DNA of 64,000 nt from Puccinellia tenuiflora (lineage: Eukaryota; Streptophyta; Magnoliopsida; Poales; Poaceae). The stretch covers positions 2,841,931 to 2,905,930 of the forward strand of contig QRDG01000415.1 of the NCBI GenBank assembly GCA_012064385.1, given 5' to 3'. The translations under genes were made by a program, and so were the position numbers. Positions 33,717 through 45,919 of this stretch are shown here, in pieces. Positions within the stretch are counted from its first letter, which is position 1. The number at the start of each line of letters is the position of its first letter. Under the pieces are notes generated by a model. The model had not been told where the DNA came from, did no database searches, and worked only from the letters and a program-made list of their open reading frames with translations.

Positions 33717-34047
33717 AAAGATAGTTGGTGCATTTCCTTTTAGACGGTTTAGTTTGCGTGCGCTTACACTCTATCAGCACATCAGACAAACCAGTGACAC
33801 CTGTATCGGGACACATGTGCAGGGGCCTGCACCTGCACAGGGCCCTCCAAGAGTTAGGGCACACAATTATTTCTAAGCTTTGTTACACACTGCAAAGATT
33901 AGCTAGGTTCGCGTCAAGGATACACTTAGTGAATGGTTAGGCAATAAATAATGTGTCATGACAGGTGCGTGGAAATTCTCCGCAATTGTCCAGCACACAG
34001 AAGATGCTGCTCTCGTGTGTCGTTGTGTTTGCCCTTTGCAAATTCAC

Positions 34048-35026
34048 GAGTGATTAGCCAAAAATCACCATTTTGTTGTAAAATGTTAAGAAAACCATCA
34101 CTCTTCATTTTTGTAGCAGATACCCATCACATTTGGCTTGACCGTTGGTAAAAAGCACTGATCGCAAATTGACGGCAGAACTGACATGTGGGTCCCACCT
34201 GTCAGGCTGACAGCTCGTCAGCTCGCGCCCGGCTCGCCGCCGCACCCTACTCGCCCGTTGCGCCGTGCTCCCCACCTCCCCTGCTCGCCTGCGACCACCG
34301 CCCCTGCTTGCCCGCGTGCTCGCCACCGCCCCTGCTCGCCCGCTTGCCGCAGTCGCGCGCTGCTCTCCGCGGCCTGGACCTTGCGGATCACCCAATCCGG
34401 TGGCCGCCTCCCCGACGTGAACCGCATCACCCCTGCCAGCCGGCACCGGCGCCTCGAACGCCTTCGCCTCGCCATCGGGGAAGGGGGAGGCGGGGACCAG
34501 TCGACGCTCTCCACGGAGCTCTTCCGCGAGCGGCTGCGGCACATCAAGAACCCAAACCCAGGGCAGCAGCCGCTACGTCTTCTCCGACGGCGGTGGCCGC
34601 GGGCGGCGGTGCGCCCTCTCGCGCTCGGAGAGCACCTTCCCGATGCAGGACACCTTGGGGGAGCTGGGCTCGTCCTCCGGGTCCGCGAGCCGCCGCCGGT
34701 CTTGGCCTTCTTGGGGAACATCGCCGGCGGGTGTTGCTGGTGGTTCCTCCGGCCGCCGCTCTGGCCCTGAATAATTGTTTTATAAATTTTTAATTTGGCT
34801 GAAAACTCAAATGGTGCCACGTCAGCATGATGGGTGGGCCTCTCTTGCCACATCGACCCGACAGGTGGGACCCGCATGTTAGTTTTGCCGTCAATTCGCG
34901 CTCAATTCGCGATCAGTGTTTTTTGCGAACAGTCTAACCAAATGTGGTGGATATCTGCTACAAAAACGAAAAGTGGTGGTTTTCCAAACATTTTGCAACA
35001 AAGTGGTGGTTTTTGGCTAATCACTC
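34048..35026. mobile_element. Mutator-like element with GC-rich interior (Pack-MULE-like, 979 bp)
   Basis: Perfect 9-bp TSD caaattcac at 34039-34047 and 35027-35035. The TIRs are about 150 bp and imperfect, starting GAGTGATTAGCC and sharing ttgtagcagata, cactgatcgc and gggtcccacctgtc. There is no transposase. The interior (34215-34770) is strongly GC-rich, unlike the AT-rich TIRs and flanks, and is open in several frames (for example ELFRERLRHIKNPNPGQQ, plus). This is the structure of a Pack-MULE that has captured host gene DNA; the donor gene is not recognised. Confidence 0.9.
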
Positions 35027-35697
35027 CAAATTCACGGACTACTTTTCTCTATACTTCTAGCTCCCGTCTTTCAATCGCAACACTCAACAGTGACCTTTTT
35101 GAAAAACTACTATATTATATTTGTAACTATATATGCTCTCTGTTATGTTTCTATTCTAAATTCAATATGTCTTGGTCTGAATTCCTATGGGAAAAAGCAT
35201 GTGGAATTAAATTTCTCAAAATTCGGCTACCTATGAAAAATAAGTTTCACAAATCTATCGCATAATTACTATTTCTCATAAACTTTATTAACACAAACAT
35301 AATGGTAAAATTTTATTTTAAAAGCTGTGACAATGTCAAAAATACCATTTTGAGTGATTACTATATTTACACATATATGTTTTTCAAAGTTGAAACGATG
35401 AAGGATATGTTATTCAATCACACAACAAATGTTTTAACACGTTGATTACCACAATACTTCAAATGATGTTTGCAAAAAACATTCACTCTAACAAAATTTA
35501 ACTGAACGAACTTGTATCAAAGAATTCCACAAGAATGATTTATTCCAGTTGAAAGATAAATTAATTAGTAGTTAAGATGAGTTCATATATCTGTATATTT
35601 TCATGAGATAGTTCATGGAACAAGGGGACAAATTTGGACGTCATTATGTTTGCGACTATGATGGTTTTCGTGGTGCTGAGTTTGCAGGTGTGGGTGA

Positions 35698-35705
35698 CTT
35701 TTATA
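35698..35705 (-). promoter_or_regulatory. orphan TATA box copied from the peptide-gene promoter
   Basis: gtgacttttataggtgg matches the promoter at 24011-24030, but no peptide frame follows on the minus strand. It is a remnant of a deleted gene copy. Confidence 0.6.
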
Positions 35706-35789
35706 GGTGGGAAGAAAGCTGTGTGTAATGAATTCGATTTAAGTAACTCGTGGTATAACCACGGTAAGTAATAATGTTTTTGTATATAC

Positions 35790-36090
35790 TCCCTACCAAC
35801 CATGTTACTTGATCTCTTCTTTGCTATTTAACTAACGAACATCGGGTAGCTTTCTTCATATGTACTTGGTAACTCATAGAGAACTTCTTGCTACTCCTCT
35901 ATGGTTGTCTTTCTACTCCCTCTATCATTGTAGTTTCAAACTCATTGGTGGTAGCTCGCGTAATTGGCAATGCTCTACCTTGTTGTTGTAGTGAGTCATA
36001 ACCATAATGGAATTTTTTAGTCGGGAATGCGAGACACCGGGAGATATTCAATGGGAGTGTGTGTATTTTGTTTTAGATAGTTTAGCTTGC
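35790..36090. repeat. tandem array copy A4, partial
   Basis: Contains accaaccatgttacttgatc, aactaacgaacatcgggtag, cgtaattggcaatgctcta and related words in the same order as A1-A3, but more diverged. Confidence 0.75.
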
Positions 36091-36099
36091 ATCCATCCA

Positions 36100-36830
36100 G
36101 AGATGGTGTTGACACGAGTGCCATTTAGGAAAGGAGTCTATTAGGGGCTCTATAGGAAGTGTTCAAAACATAATGTACATTCTCAAACGTGATCCTCACA
36201 TGATAACAATCATCATATATAGCCACAACATTGCATGCTAATTGTGGTTCGTTGTTGCGACCAAATTTATACAATAAGCATTAACGACCAGTTTGCTACA
36301 GCTCGCCGAGAATGTCCGGAAAAACCATACCGAAGAATTGGGACTTTCACCATCTGCGCATACCAAACTTATATACATTAGGGGGGCAACCAACGTGCCT
36401 GTTCCAGATAGAGAGTACGTGCATACATGCACGAATATATCACCTGATGCTGATATTATCATATCAACTGTTAAATAAAAAATGATTTATCGAAAAAATC
36501 GTTAATTTGATTAATTTATACTTCACCTATAGTTCATTTGAACTAGAGCTTCAAAATTAGATCTACATTGCATTATTCAGTTTTCTTTAATACACCGATG
36601 CTAGATTATACCATTGTGATTTGGTAAATCATACGAGAGAAGGTTAAGCACACCAATCCTTACTTGTGGCGGCACAACATACTCCATGTTACCCTATGTA
36701 TCGCTTGTACCGAGGGGTAAGAGGAATCGCACGTACGGTCATCTACTTGCATGCTTTGGTCTAGCCGACTAACAGGTATGCTTTTATTTTAATCTAAAAA
36801 AATTAGAATAAAAAATTAATTCTATATAAT
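36100..36830. other. no recognisable gene
   Basis: AT-rich spacer after the array. No TIRs or coding signatures seen. Confidence 0.45.
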
Positions 36831-36839
36831 CACTTACCT

Positions 36840-37570
36840 AACTTAATTACGAAAACATGAATATTGTTCATGGGAATAAAATATTCACCTTCAAGCAATC
36901 ATACATTGTTAAAAAATATTCATGTTTACCAGAACAAATGTTAGCTTGGTTTTAAAAAGCCCATCTATTAAAAAAACATTCATGGGTTTAAAAAATGTTC
37001 ACGAAGTTCAACAAAATAGCTCACGCGTACATGGAAAATGTTCACGAGATCAAAAACTTGTTCAAGAGGTTCCAAAAACTAGCAAGTTTGAAACATGGAT
37101 TCAAAAAATGTTTGCTGGGTAAAAAATAAATACTCATGGGTTTCATCAAAATGTTCAAGAGTTGTAAATATGTATTCATGTATAAAAACCAAAAGAGAAA
37201 CATAAACAAAAAGGAATAAAACAAGAAATCGAAAAAACAACGGGTACTGGGCCGCATCCCATCATACGGCAATCCCTCTATGACGTTCGCTGCATCCGTT
37301 ACGAATGCAACGCCTAGCCCCTCCCATTTATGGGAAGCTCCATAAGTTTTTGGGCCATCCGAGTAGGTTCTCTAGCACAAGTTATGGGAAGCTCCATAAG
37401 TTTTTGGCTATTTTTTTCATGTTTTACTTGGTTTTTTTCCGTTCATTCTCTGATTCCTTTTTATTTATTTTTGTTTTTCCATACCTTATTATTTTATGTT
37501 TTCTTTTTTTCCCAACTTTTACTTTTTATTTTAATTATTATTTTTTATGTTCCTGTTAGTTTTTATTTTT
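36840..37570. repeat. degenerate ttcatg/ttcacg repeats and purine/pyrimidine foldback
   Basis: Diverged repeats of aaaaatgttcatggg (36850-37130), then a purine-rich tract (37180-37245), a GC-richer centre with two copies of ttatgggaagctccataagt (37328-37355 and 37381-37408), and then a pyrimidine-rich tract (37410-37570) that could pair with the purine tract. Probably one old non-autonomous transposon; ends not resolved. Confidence 0.5.
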
Positions 37571-37599
37571 ATTTTTTAAAAATCGTATGGACATTATTA

Positions 37600-38560
37600 T
37601 GTTGTATGATAAGTGATTTGTTATGATTCTCACGACCATTTGGTTGAACTCACGAACACTCTATGAATTACAAACATTTTTCTCCTGTTATGATTTTTTT
37701 TAAATTCGCGAACCTTTTTAATCTACACAGAAACAAAAATGAACCGCTTGCTTTTGAAATATACTTCGTATGAAAAGAATGTCAATAGGGAGAAATAGTG
37801 TTCACACTATAAAAAATAATTATTCGTGGTTTCAATAGTCTTCATTTTTACACAAATATAAGTATTAGGATGATTAAGAAACTTAAGTAAAAATTAAATA
37901 GAAAACAAAAAGCAAAAAGGAAAATAAGAACAAAAAGAAAGGAGGAAAAACTAATGAGAAGTGCCCCAGTCGGCTACAAGTTTGCATGCACTTTTCCCTA
38001 TAGGGGAGAGCACATGCATGCATGTAGTATTTTGCCACCTCATGGGTGACATCATCGTATTAATTGGCAAATTTGAAAATTTAAAATGATTTGTCTTTTA
38101 AACCGTTATTCCGATTAGCAATCCATTTACATCGTAAGTTCTTCTCAACAAGGGCTTCAAAACTAGATCACATATTAATATGTTCCGACGTTTTTTATTT
38201 TTCCCTATCAGTTACCAGATTACGGTAGTGTGGCTATCAGATTAGCAACGAATGGTTACTAGACAAATTTTAACATGTTTTTAGACATTCCAACACAGCT
38301 ATATATCGAGTTTGACGGATTTTTTTCCGTCACACCAGTTACCAGATTCAAACACTAGGATTAATAACGAACGATTACCATGATAATTTAACATGGTTAC
38401 TAGATAATTTTTATATGTTTTAGACATTTATAATGATATGTATAACTAGAGAGGAAGAATTCAAAACGTTGCAAAATCTAAGAGATAATATCATGTCACA
38501 CAAAGTAGTATAATACAGTCCTATGTTGGTGCAGAATGGCGTACATTAAACCTGATAGTT
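37600..38560. other. no recognisable gene
   Basis: AT-rich intergenic DNA with no supported feature. Confidence 0.45.
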
Positions 38561-38574
38561 AAATTACGTGAGAG

Positions 38575-38960
38575 GCGTTTTGGTGCCCGGGAGCATATGC
38601 TCCCGGTATTTTGGACAAAATTTAAAAAATCAAAAACTTTTCAAAAAATCACGCACGTACCTGAGCATGGTGCGCACCGTCGTGAAAAATTTCGCACCGA
38701 AATGTCATCGTATGCGTCCTGGGTAAAAATGACAAATTTCTGACAGCAAATGAGATCCGAAAATTTGAATTTGCTGTCAGAAATTTGTCTTTTTTCCCCA
38801 GGGAGCATACGATGTCATTTCGGTGCGAAATTTGTCACGGTGGTGCGTAGCATACTCAGGTACGTGCATGATTTTTTTCGGAATTTTTCGAAAAGTTTTC
38901 AAATTTTTTTATGTTTTCGAAAATAACGGGAGCATATGAGCCGGGCTCCAATATGAATTT
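38575..38960. mobile_element. long foldback MITE
   Basis: Nearly the whole 385 bp is one imperfect palindrome: the outer ends gcccgggagcatatgctccc and the inverse gggagcatatgagccgggc; inner arms share gtgcgaaattt and tttctgacagcaaat with its complement. The centre is near 38755. No coding capacity. Terminal duplication unclear. Confidence 0.8.
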
Positions 38961-39329
38961 CCGGTAACTTAGCGATAATAATCTAGTCAGTACCGACGAA
39001 AAAACGTTGTCAAACACGGTAACATAGGAAGGTTTTGGTGCTGCGCAGCTGAATAGTACCAAGAAAAAAAAGACAACAAGAGGTGGACTGGGCCAACTCA
39101 TCAATTGCTGTGCCCGGCCTGACAAGGGAGCCCAGCAAATGTGAATGGTCCGCGAGGCGCCACGTCCACTGGGCGACGGTTAACCTCCATCACACCGCGA
39201 AATGCTCTGCGAAACGAAAATCCACCGCGAAAAGCCCCCCGCTTCGGTCGCACTCCGCCGCGCGCCGCACTTCGTTCCCCTCCCCGACCCCGACAAGGAC
39301 AAGGAGCCGTCGCCGGGAAGCGCCAGACA

Positions 39330-41898
39330 ATGAGCGCCGCCGCGGCCAACGTCGCCGTCATCGGAGGCGGAAGTAAGCTGCCCTGATCAGTCCCCCCCCC
39401 CCCCCCCCCTAAAACTAAACTGTACCCACTCTGCCAATGAATTCCTGAATCGATCGTCCCTTTTTCCGGATCGCAGTCACGGGCGCCGTGTGCGCGTCGC
39501 TCCTGGCCGCGCGCGGGGTGGCGGTGACGCTCTTCGACTCCGGCCGCGGCGCCGGCGGCCGCATGGCGCAGCGGAGGTGCTCGCCCGATTCGCCCCCGCG
39601 GGGTGTGTCCCTTTTCGGCTCTGACTGACTGGTGCTCCTGATTTTGTTTTTGAGGGGCGGGTTGCGCGCAGGGAGGTGATGGACGACGGCACGGAGCTGC
39701 GCTTCGACCACGGCGCGCCCTACTTCACCGTCAGCAACGACGAGGTCGCCCGGGTCGTGGGCGGGTGGGAGGCGCGGGGCCTCGTCGCCGAGTGGAAGGC
39801 CATGTTCGCGTGCTTCGACCGGGAGAGCGGAACATTCAGGGACTTCGATAAGGTTTTAAGCTTCATACCAAATCCTTGTTAGTTTATAGCACTGATGAAA
39901 TTGGGAATGTAGCAATCAGAACATAGCAGTCCCTGGAACCTAGAATGCTCGATTAAATTTTTGGCTGCCGATTCTAATTATTACTGCATAATATATACTG
40001 GACCTAGAAATCAGCTATATTGGTCAAACTTCCGTTTTCTTACTAGGATTTTTCATCCGCAAATGTTTCTGGTTGTTTTCTGCTCATTATCAAAAGATGG
40101 AGGTGGGATATATTTGCATGATACCTGTTGATACTGTTGGACATTTGAAACGACATTTTCTGTCTGCTAACAGTAGCTCCCTGAAAATATATCACTGCAG
40201 GAGGGAACAACTAAGAAGTATGTGGGAGTTCCAGGCATGAACTCAATATGCAAATCTTTGTGTCAAGATGATGGTCAGACTTTTTCCGAAAAGTATTTGT
40301 GTCTTGATGCGCATACTTGCTAAGTTGCTATCTCTGTGCTAGGTGTGACGGCCAAATTTGGTGTCACTATTGGAAAGATGGATTGGCTACAAGATAGGAG
40401 CTCATGGTCACTGGCTAGCCTGGATGGAAAAGATCTTGGCAATTTTGATTATGTGGTAGCAACAGATAAGAATGTAGCATCACAAAAGGTTTCTGGGCTG
40501 ACTGGAAAACCACCACCTCTTGGTTTGTTCTTTTCCACTCTCTTCATAATATGCAGTAGTTAATTCCACCTGGCAAGTTTCCCGTCTTTCTTCATAATAT
40601 GCAGTATTCTGCCATTTTCTGTTTTTAGTTCTGTTTTCTTAAGAACGTGCTATCTTCAGACCACTTCTCTATAAATCAGGATAGCTATCAGTACTTTTAT
40701 TAGAGCAATTTTTTTGTTTACTTTACTGGATTTCTTTTCATATCTTTGATTTATGATTGCAGTTATTTTCCAGCAGGGTAATAGGGTTGCTTATGCAGCA
40801 CATGCTAAACAACCAGTGTAGTAAATGAAATCCATGGCCCGTTCTTACTCCAGGAAGTTGAAATCATATTTTTCTCCCCTGGTTACTATGTTTAGATAAA
40901 AATAATTTTGGAAGGGTACAATGTAGGTTTCCTTCAGAGAAACTTAATCTTTCAGTGAAAGGCTTCACTTAGCTAGTTCATTAAATTGCAATATTGCTCC
41001 TAATTACTGAGTAGTAATGATTATTACACAGATGCCTGGTTGATTATTACCTTTACATTTTCATGTTTTTTCAGACTTGTCAGTATTTCCACATTTGTCA
41101 ACAATGTTTCAAGATATCCCAGTCCGACCCTGTTTTGCTCTGATGTTAGCATTCTCAGAGCCTCTGGCTATGGTAAGCGGTGACCAATTTTATAAGTTTA
41201 TAACATATCAATAGACATCATTCTTCATATGCGGATATGCCTCTTGGTGTTTAATCCAGGTACCTGTCCAAGGGTTTTCTTTCTACAACTCCGATTCTCT
41301 AAGCTGGGCATTTTGTGATAGTAGTAAGCCAGGACGTGCGTCTGTATCTCCTAACAGGTATACACTTCTTTTATGGGCACTGTCATTTTTATGTGATACA
41401 ATTCGATTTCATTAAATGGAATTTTTTCTATAGTCAGTCGTGGGTACTGCGTTCAACTGCTGAGTATGCTTCTAAGGTAATAAACAGTATGGGTCCCCGG
41501 AAACCTTCGGCAGATGCCCTTTCTAAGGTTGCGGAAGAATTGTTCAAAGAATTTCAGGCAACAGGACTGAACATTCCACAGCCAATTTTTATGAAAGCTC
41601 ATAGATGGTGGGTATTATAGATCATCTCTTCATCCCTCTAGGTTGAGTAATATTTAATTATTGAAATATATAACATATTGCTTTCATATTGGTACTTACG
41701 CGCGAACAAAATTGCAGGGGTAGTGCTTTCCCAGCCGTTTCTATTGGCGGTGATGATAAGTGTGTGTGGGAGAAGAATATTAAATTAGCTATTTGTGGAG
41801 ATTTCTGCTCAAGTCCAAGTGTAGAAGGGGCTCTTCTTAGTGGTATGAGAGGAGCTTCCAAAATCCTTGGATGTTTAAACTTGCCTTCAGGGTTGTGA
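39330..41898 (+). CDS. renalase-like FAD/NAD(P)-binding oxidoreductase, nine exons
   Basis: Coding exons: 39330-39372, 39477-39576, 39672-39852, 40201-40273, 40343-40522, 41075-41172, 41260-41357, 41434-41607 and 41718-41898. They join in frame to 375 residues with GT-AG at every junction. The N-terminus is a Rossmann FAD-binding fold: VAVIGGGITG (GxGxxG, residues 8-17), the acidic end of beta-2 at D35, then GAGGRMA (39-45) and FDHGAPYF (59-66). The C-terminus has the second flavin motif ICGDF (341-345) with GALLSGMRGA. This order matches the renalase-like FAD/NAD(P)-binding oxidoreductases of plants (Arabidopsis At3g04650 type), amine-oxidase-fold enzymes whose plant substrate I do not know. 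No obvious transit peptide precedes the fold, suggesting cytosol, though the first exon is short and an upstream start cannot be excluded. Intact frame and splice sites imply a functional gene. Confidence 0.9.
39392..39409. repeat. C18 homopolymer in intron 1 of the oxidoreductase gene
   Basis: Eighteen consecutive C residues 19 bp after the donor site at 39373. The length is likely unstable and is also prone to assembly error. Confidence 0.9.
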
Positions 41899-44800
41899 CT
41901 TGTGAGTTTTGACCGACATAAAATTCATGTTGTTTCCTCTTTTCTCTGTATTTATGTGTACAGAAAGAATTAATCATGCCCCTGCTCGGAGCCATATTGT
42001 GTGTTCAATATTATTATGTGAAATAAGAAATAAATTCTAATGCTGATGGCAAGCATATGTGCTTTGTTGATGTATCTATAAGGTTGCATTTTTCTCTACT
42101 GAATCAAGGCGGTCCTCCCAAACACGATGTTTCTCTGTTGTGCTGCTATGGGACAGACTCACTCACTAACCTACAGTCTAGGTTACCAGACATACTGAGC
42201 CTATATGAGCTCTTGAAAGGTGGCAAACTAACCAAACTGAGCTTATAGGTGCTCTGAAAGGTCACCTAACACTGCTAGAACATGCCCTGACCCTGAGTGA
42301 TGAAAAATCTCTTTGGAACATAGAGCTTGAAATCTGGTACTTGGGGTGTAAGGGAACAAGCTTGCCATGGAAATGATCTAAGAGAATTGTCTTTGGACAT
42401 ACGTAAGTTCCACTAGAATTAAAGGACGTGTATAACTGATGAAATTTTATATGGTCTGTTTGTCATCTGAACTCTCTGACTGGTATATATTGTACACAGC
42501 ACAATAGTATTTTTTGGATAATTTAACAAAAACAATTATTCGATACTCTGAATAGCCTTTTCGTTTATGTTTGAGTTTCCTTTCTGGAAGAAATTCACAG
42601 ATCTAGTTAAAGTGAATGCAGGATGGCCTCTCATCTACTTTCAGTTGAGAAAAGTGACTCAATTTGAGAAGAACTGCAAAATTTTCATAATGAATATATG
42701 TCCAATATTAGCATATTACTAATTGATAATCCAAATCATTTTGAGAAAATGTTGGTAGATGTTGTTCAATTATTCAGCTGTTGTTTGTCACTAAGGAAAC
42801 ACTGTCATTTTTTGTTCTTAAGTGGACCACCATCTGGAAACTTCCTGATTTAGATACTCCTTGGTTGGAGCTTATTTATGAAATTTCAGTGTCTCATATT
42901 CTAGCAACGATATCTGATGCTGCCTAGTAACCTAATGTCATAAATTATAGTAAATGGACGGTTCAGGGAGAAAGATTTCTCTCAACAGAACTTCATTTTT
43001 TTTTGTCGGATTTGTCCAACAACACCCGTTATCAGTTCAGTTTGGTATTGTGTGCTGATGTATTTAGTACTATGTGTATGCTTTGGTTTGATAAAGCCAT
43101 ATTGCTATTTTGTGGCTATTGGATTTTCTGTTGTTCCTTCCCATTTTGTCAAGGAAACATGTTATTTTTCTTGAATGGAATGTCTTATGATTGTTTTCAA
43201 AGGAGTGGTGTTACTGACCACTCTATGTGTACACTTTTTTAGTAGTAAGCCAAAAATAATTCAGTGTAATACACGGCAAGTCTGCATTCTCCATATATTA
43301 ACTTTTCTTTTTTCCTTGAGATGAAGGGTTTCGGATATAAAGAAAGCAAATGTCCATCAATATTATTAAATGTTAAGTGAGGAATTTAACCTTACTGTCC
43401 CCCTTTTTTCTGGAAAGGTCCTCCAGTGGGAAATCTGTGATCGATGTGCGTTATTTAGTTGCAAAAGTATAGTGGTTTATGTTTCTTTCTACTCCCTCCG
43501 TTCCATATTACTTGACTTCTAAATGGATGTCCCTAGATTCATTTTATGTTTAGATACATCCATTTGAAAGTTAAGTAATATGGAACGGAGGGAGTAATTC
43601 CTAAAATCACCTATTGTTTACATACATTAGAAAGATCTCGAGATACTTCAAAATAATTAGCAAATAACTGCTGGCGCTGTATCTTTTTATTTTTCCTGCA
43701 TCAGAAACACCCCTTTAAAATTTCGTGTATCATATTTCTAAATCATATTGCCGTCTTACTTTGAATAAGCTGGATGTGTGTCACCTCTGAGTATCATTAC
43801 TCTGTTTCTATCTTTACCTTTCTGATCAGAACAGCCCAGACTGCTGCAAGTTAGAGCTCACCTGCCAGCACGCTTGTTCTTCGTGCGCACTGATGGTCCG
43901 GCCTTGCAGGTGAGCAGCACTTGTTCCGAAAGCTTCGGGTCCAAGGTCCCAGCTGAATCCAAGCCCGTGGCCAAGGAAAACAGTCGCTGCATATGCATGG
44001 TCCAGGCCTCCCAATCATTCCTGACAAGTAAGCAGTCATTTTCCCTTCAGCTGACGCAGCAAAAGCCCCTTGAGTATTTCGTTTTCTAGCTTGTGTTTCC
44101 TTGGAGCATTTATCATTCATATATTCTTCCATTAGGATGATACATATGTCCATTCGAAATTTTAGACTCCAGAAAACTTTCCATCAAATTGACCATATGT
44201 AAGCGCGAGAAGATCATCCAATGTGTATCAGTAAATGATGAAATAGGGCCACTTCTGTGGCTCACATAGCATTTAGCCTTAACAATTACAAGTACAAACT
44301 AGGCCTGATCACAGAATAGAGCAGTACAAAATCGATGGAAGAGGACGACAAGTAGTCCAAAGAAAGCGACGATGTAAACAGTTCTATGTGTTCTGGCTAA
44401 TTTCGTCGCATTATTACAGGGATGCAGAACAGGATTCCTAGACAAACACTGCAGGTCTAATCTGTCTACTCTAGCTAGCACCCTCTTAAGAAACAAAGAT
44501 GTGACTCGTCTATGACACACAACCTACAACCGTTAAAAACACCAACCTACTGTAGTCAAACCTGCATGTGGCCGTGGTTAAAGATCCTAGTACATGTCTC
44601 TAAACAATGCCTGCCATCCAGGGTAAACTATAACGGAAAGGACCTAAAACTCTCAACTGTTTACCCCTTGGAAGAACCAAGCAGTGGTTTTTATCCTCCT
44701 AATCAGTAACAGTAGTCAATAGTAGGCAGCAACCACACCTCTTTCCGAGAAGTTGCTCTGCAATGTTTTTGTGATTAGATTAGCTCTGTTGTGCCGAGGA

Positions 44801-45640
44801 GTGAGATTAGATCAAACAACTTTTTAAGCTGCAAGTTGCTGCATGCCTGGCTCCATCCCTGGGTGCAGAGATTCGTAGCTACTTTGCATATACAAATGCA
44901 GGTACGCCGTGGGCAGATTTGCATAGTAAAGCTCCACGTGTGGCCTATGTACCCAGCCAACCTACCTACCTATGCATATGTATGCATGGAATCCAAGGCA
45001 CTAGGGAGACAGGACTCTTCAGTGTGGCTGTGTGGGCATTGCAGAGCATGGTGGTCATCATCTAGTGGTGAATGCCTGAAATGGCGATACTGAATTGCTC
45101 ATGCCATCTGGTGCAGAAGTGCTGCAGATTCCCGGGGCATCTTTCCGGTGACGCCTGAACGGTGATCGATCAGGATTCAGGAGCCTATCTTCGCCCTGTA
45201 GCATGCAGTACATTAACTTGGATCTTTGGGTTCAGTGGTGTGGTAGGTACCTACAGTACAGTGAATTTTCGATGATCTCCTGGCTCAGGCGCTGCCTGTA
45301 CTGGGTACCAGTACTGCCTGGATCCACATTTGCACTAGGTTGGTAGTACTAGCATGTAAGTTGTGAGCTAGCTTAGCTCCTCATTATGCCTTGTGCATGC
45401 CTATTCGATCGCCTAGGTAGCATGGTCCGGTGTGGTGGTTTGCATGATGATTTTGTCTAGTATAATGCTGTTTAACTACTCCATCTTCTAGTTAAGGGGG
45501 ACGAGATGATGTAGGACCAGACTCTCTTCACATGGTCCTCCCTAGAAATTTTATTTTGTTTCACTTGGACGGATAATTTTGATCGGCGTGGAAGCTATTT
45601 ATGATCTGAAGTTCTGAACTGAAAAGAACAGTACTAAAAC
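41899..45640. other. 3' flank and intergenic DNA downstream of the oxidoreductase gene
   Basis: The 3'UTR lies at the left but its end is not visible. Apart from a Stowaway MITE I see no gene: open frames at 43851-44153 (minus) and 43874-44089 (plus) overlap on opposite strands and have no family signature. Confidence 0.45.
43492..43594. mobile_element. Stowaway MITE (103 bp)
   Basis: Flanked by TA (43490-43491 and 43595-43596). The ends ctccctccgttccatattac and the inverse gtaatatggaacggagggag are perfect inverted repeats of the canonical Triticeae Stowaway family. Confidence 0.97.
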
Positions 45641-45644
45641 AGTG

Positions 45645-45912
45645 TACCAGGTGCGTGTGTCCAAGACGGCGTTGTTCTTCTTCGAGCAGGGTGGAGGTGC
45701 TTTGGCACCGAGGGGCGTCGACTCCCCGTCCGCGTGGGGGGCCTCCCAGTCCAGAGTTTCGGAGGTGTTGCGGCGGGCTTCGCCGGCGCAGCAGTCTGCG
45801 CGTGGAAGACGATGCTGGAGCTCGGGAAGGGCTTCTTTCTAATTTTCTTGTTTCCCTGGGCTTTTCTGTAAGAATCTTGGCATATGTACTGTATCTTCAT
45901 CGCAAAAAAAAA
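45645..45912 (+). other. retroposon-like fragment with A-tail
   Basis: A GC-rich 5' part followed by an AT-rich, 3'UTR-like part ending in cttcatcgc and an A-run at 45904-45912. Structure resembles a reverse-transcribed fragment. No domain recognised; target duplication not resolved. Confidence 0.4.
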
Positions 45913-45919
45913 CAGGGCC

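Larger units (their letters stand above)
29720..33721 (-). mobile_element. non-autonomous Helitron (4002 bp) inside array copy A3
   Basis: On the minus strand the element starts TCTTTACTATAAAGG at 33721 and ends GGGTACTTAGCTAG at 29720. It therefore has the TC...CTAG ends of Helitrons and sits exactly between host A and T, without a target duplication. The uninterrupted host site is preserved in copy A1 near 25078 (ttaccaatagttgg). A GC-rich region (gcaacgcgcggg) precedes the CTAG end and could form a short imperfect hairpin. No Rep/helicase is present. The interior carries a hAT MITE, two poly(A)/poly(T)-ended retroposon-like blocks, a 148-bp tandem repeat and GC-rich segments that may be captured gene pieces. 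Confidence 0.9.
28850..35735. repeat. tandem array copy A3, split by insertions
   Basis: Similarity to A1 and A2 begins at about 28850 (gttgcaggatccacatggtcc), resumes at about 29440-29719, continues after the Helitron at 33722-34047, and continues after the Mutator-like element at 35036-35690. It ends in a copy of the peptide-gene promoter (cttttata TATA at 35698-35705) with no gene attached. The insertions account for most of its length. Confidence 0.8.

Noticed and set aside
43851..44153. Possible gene downstream of the oxidoreductase
   Set aside because: Overlapping open frames on both strands, no start or splice context, no domain.
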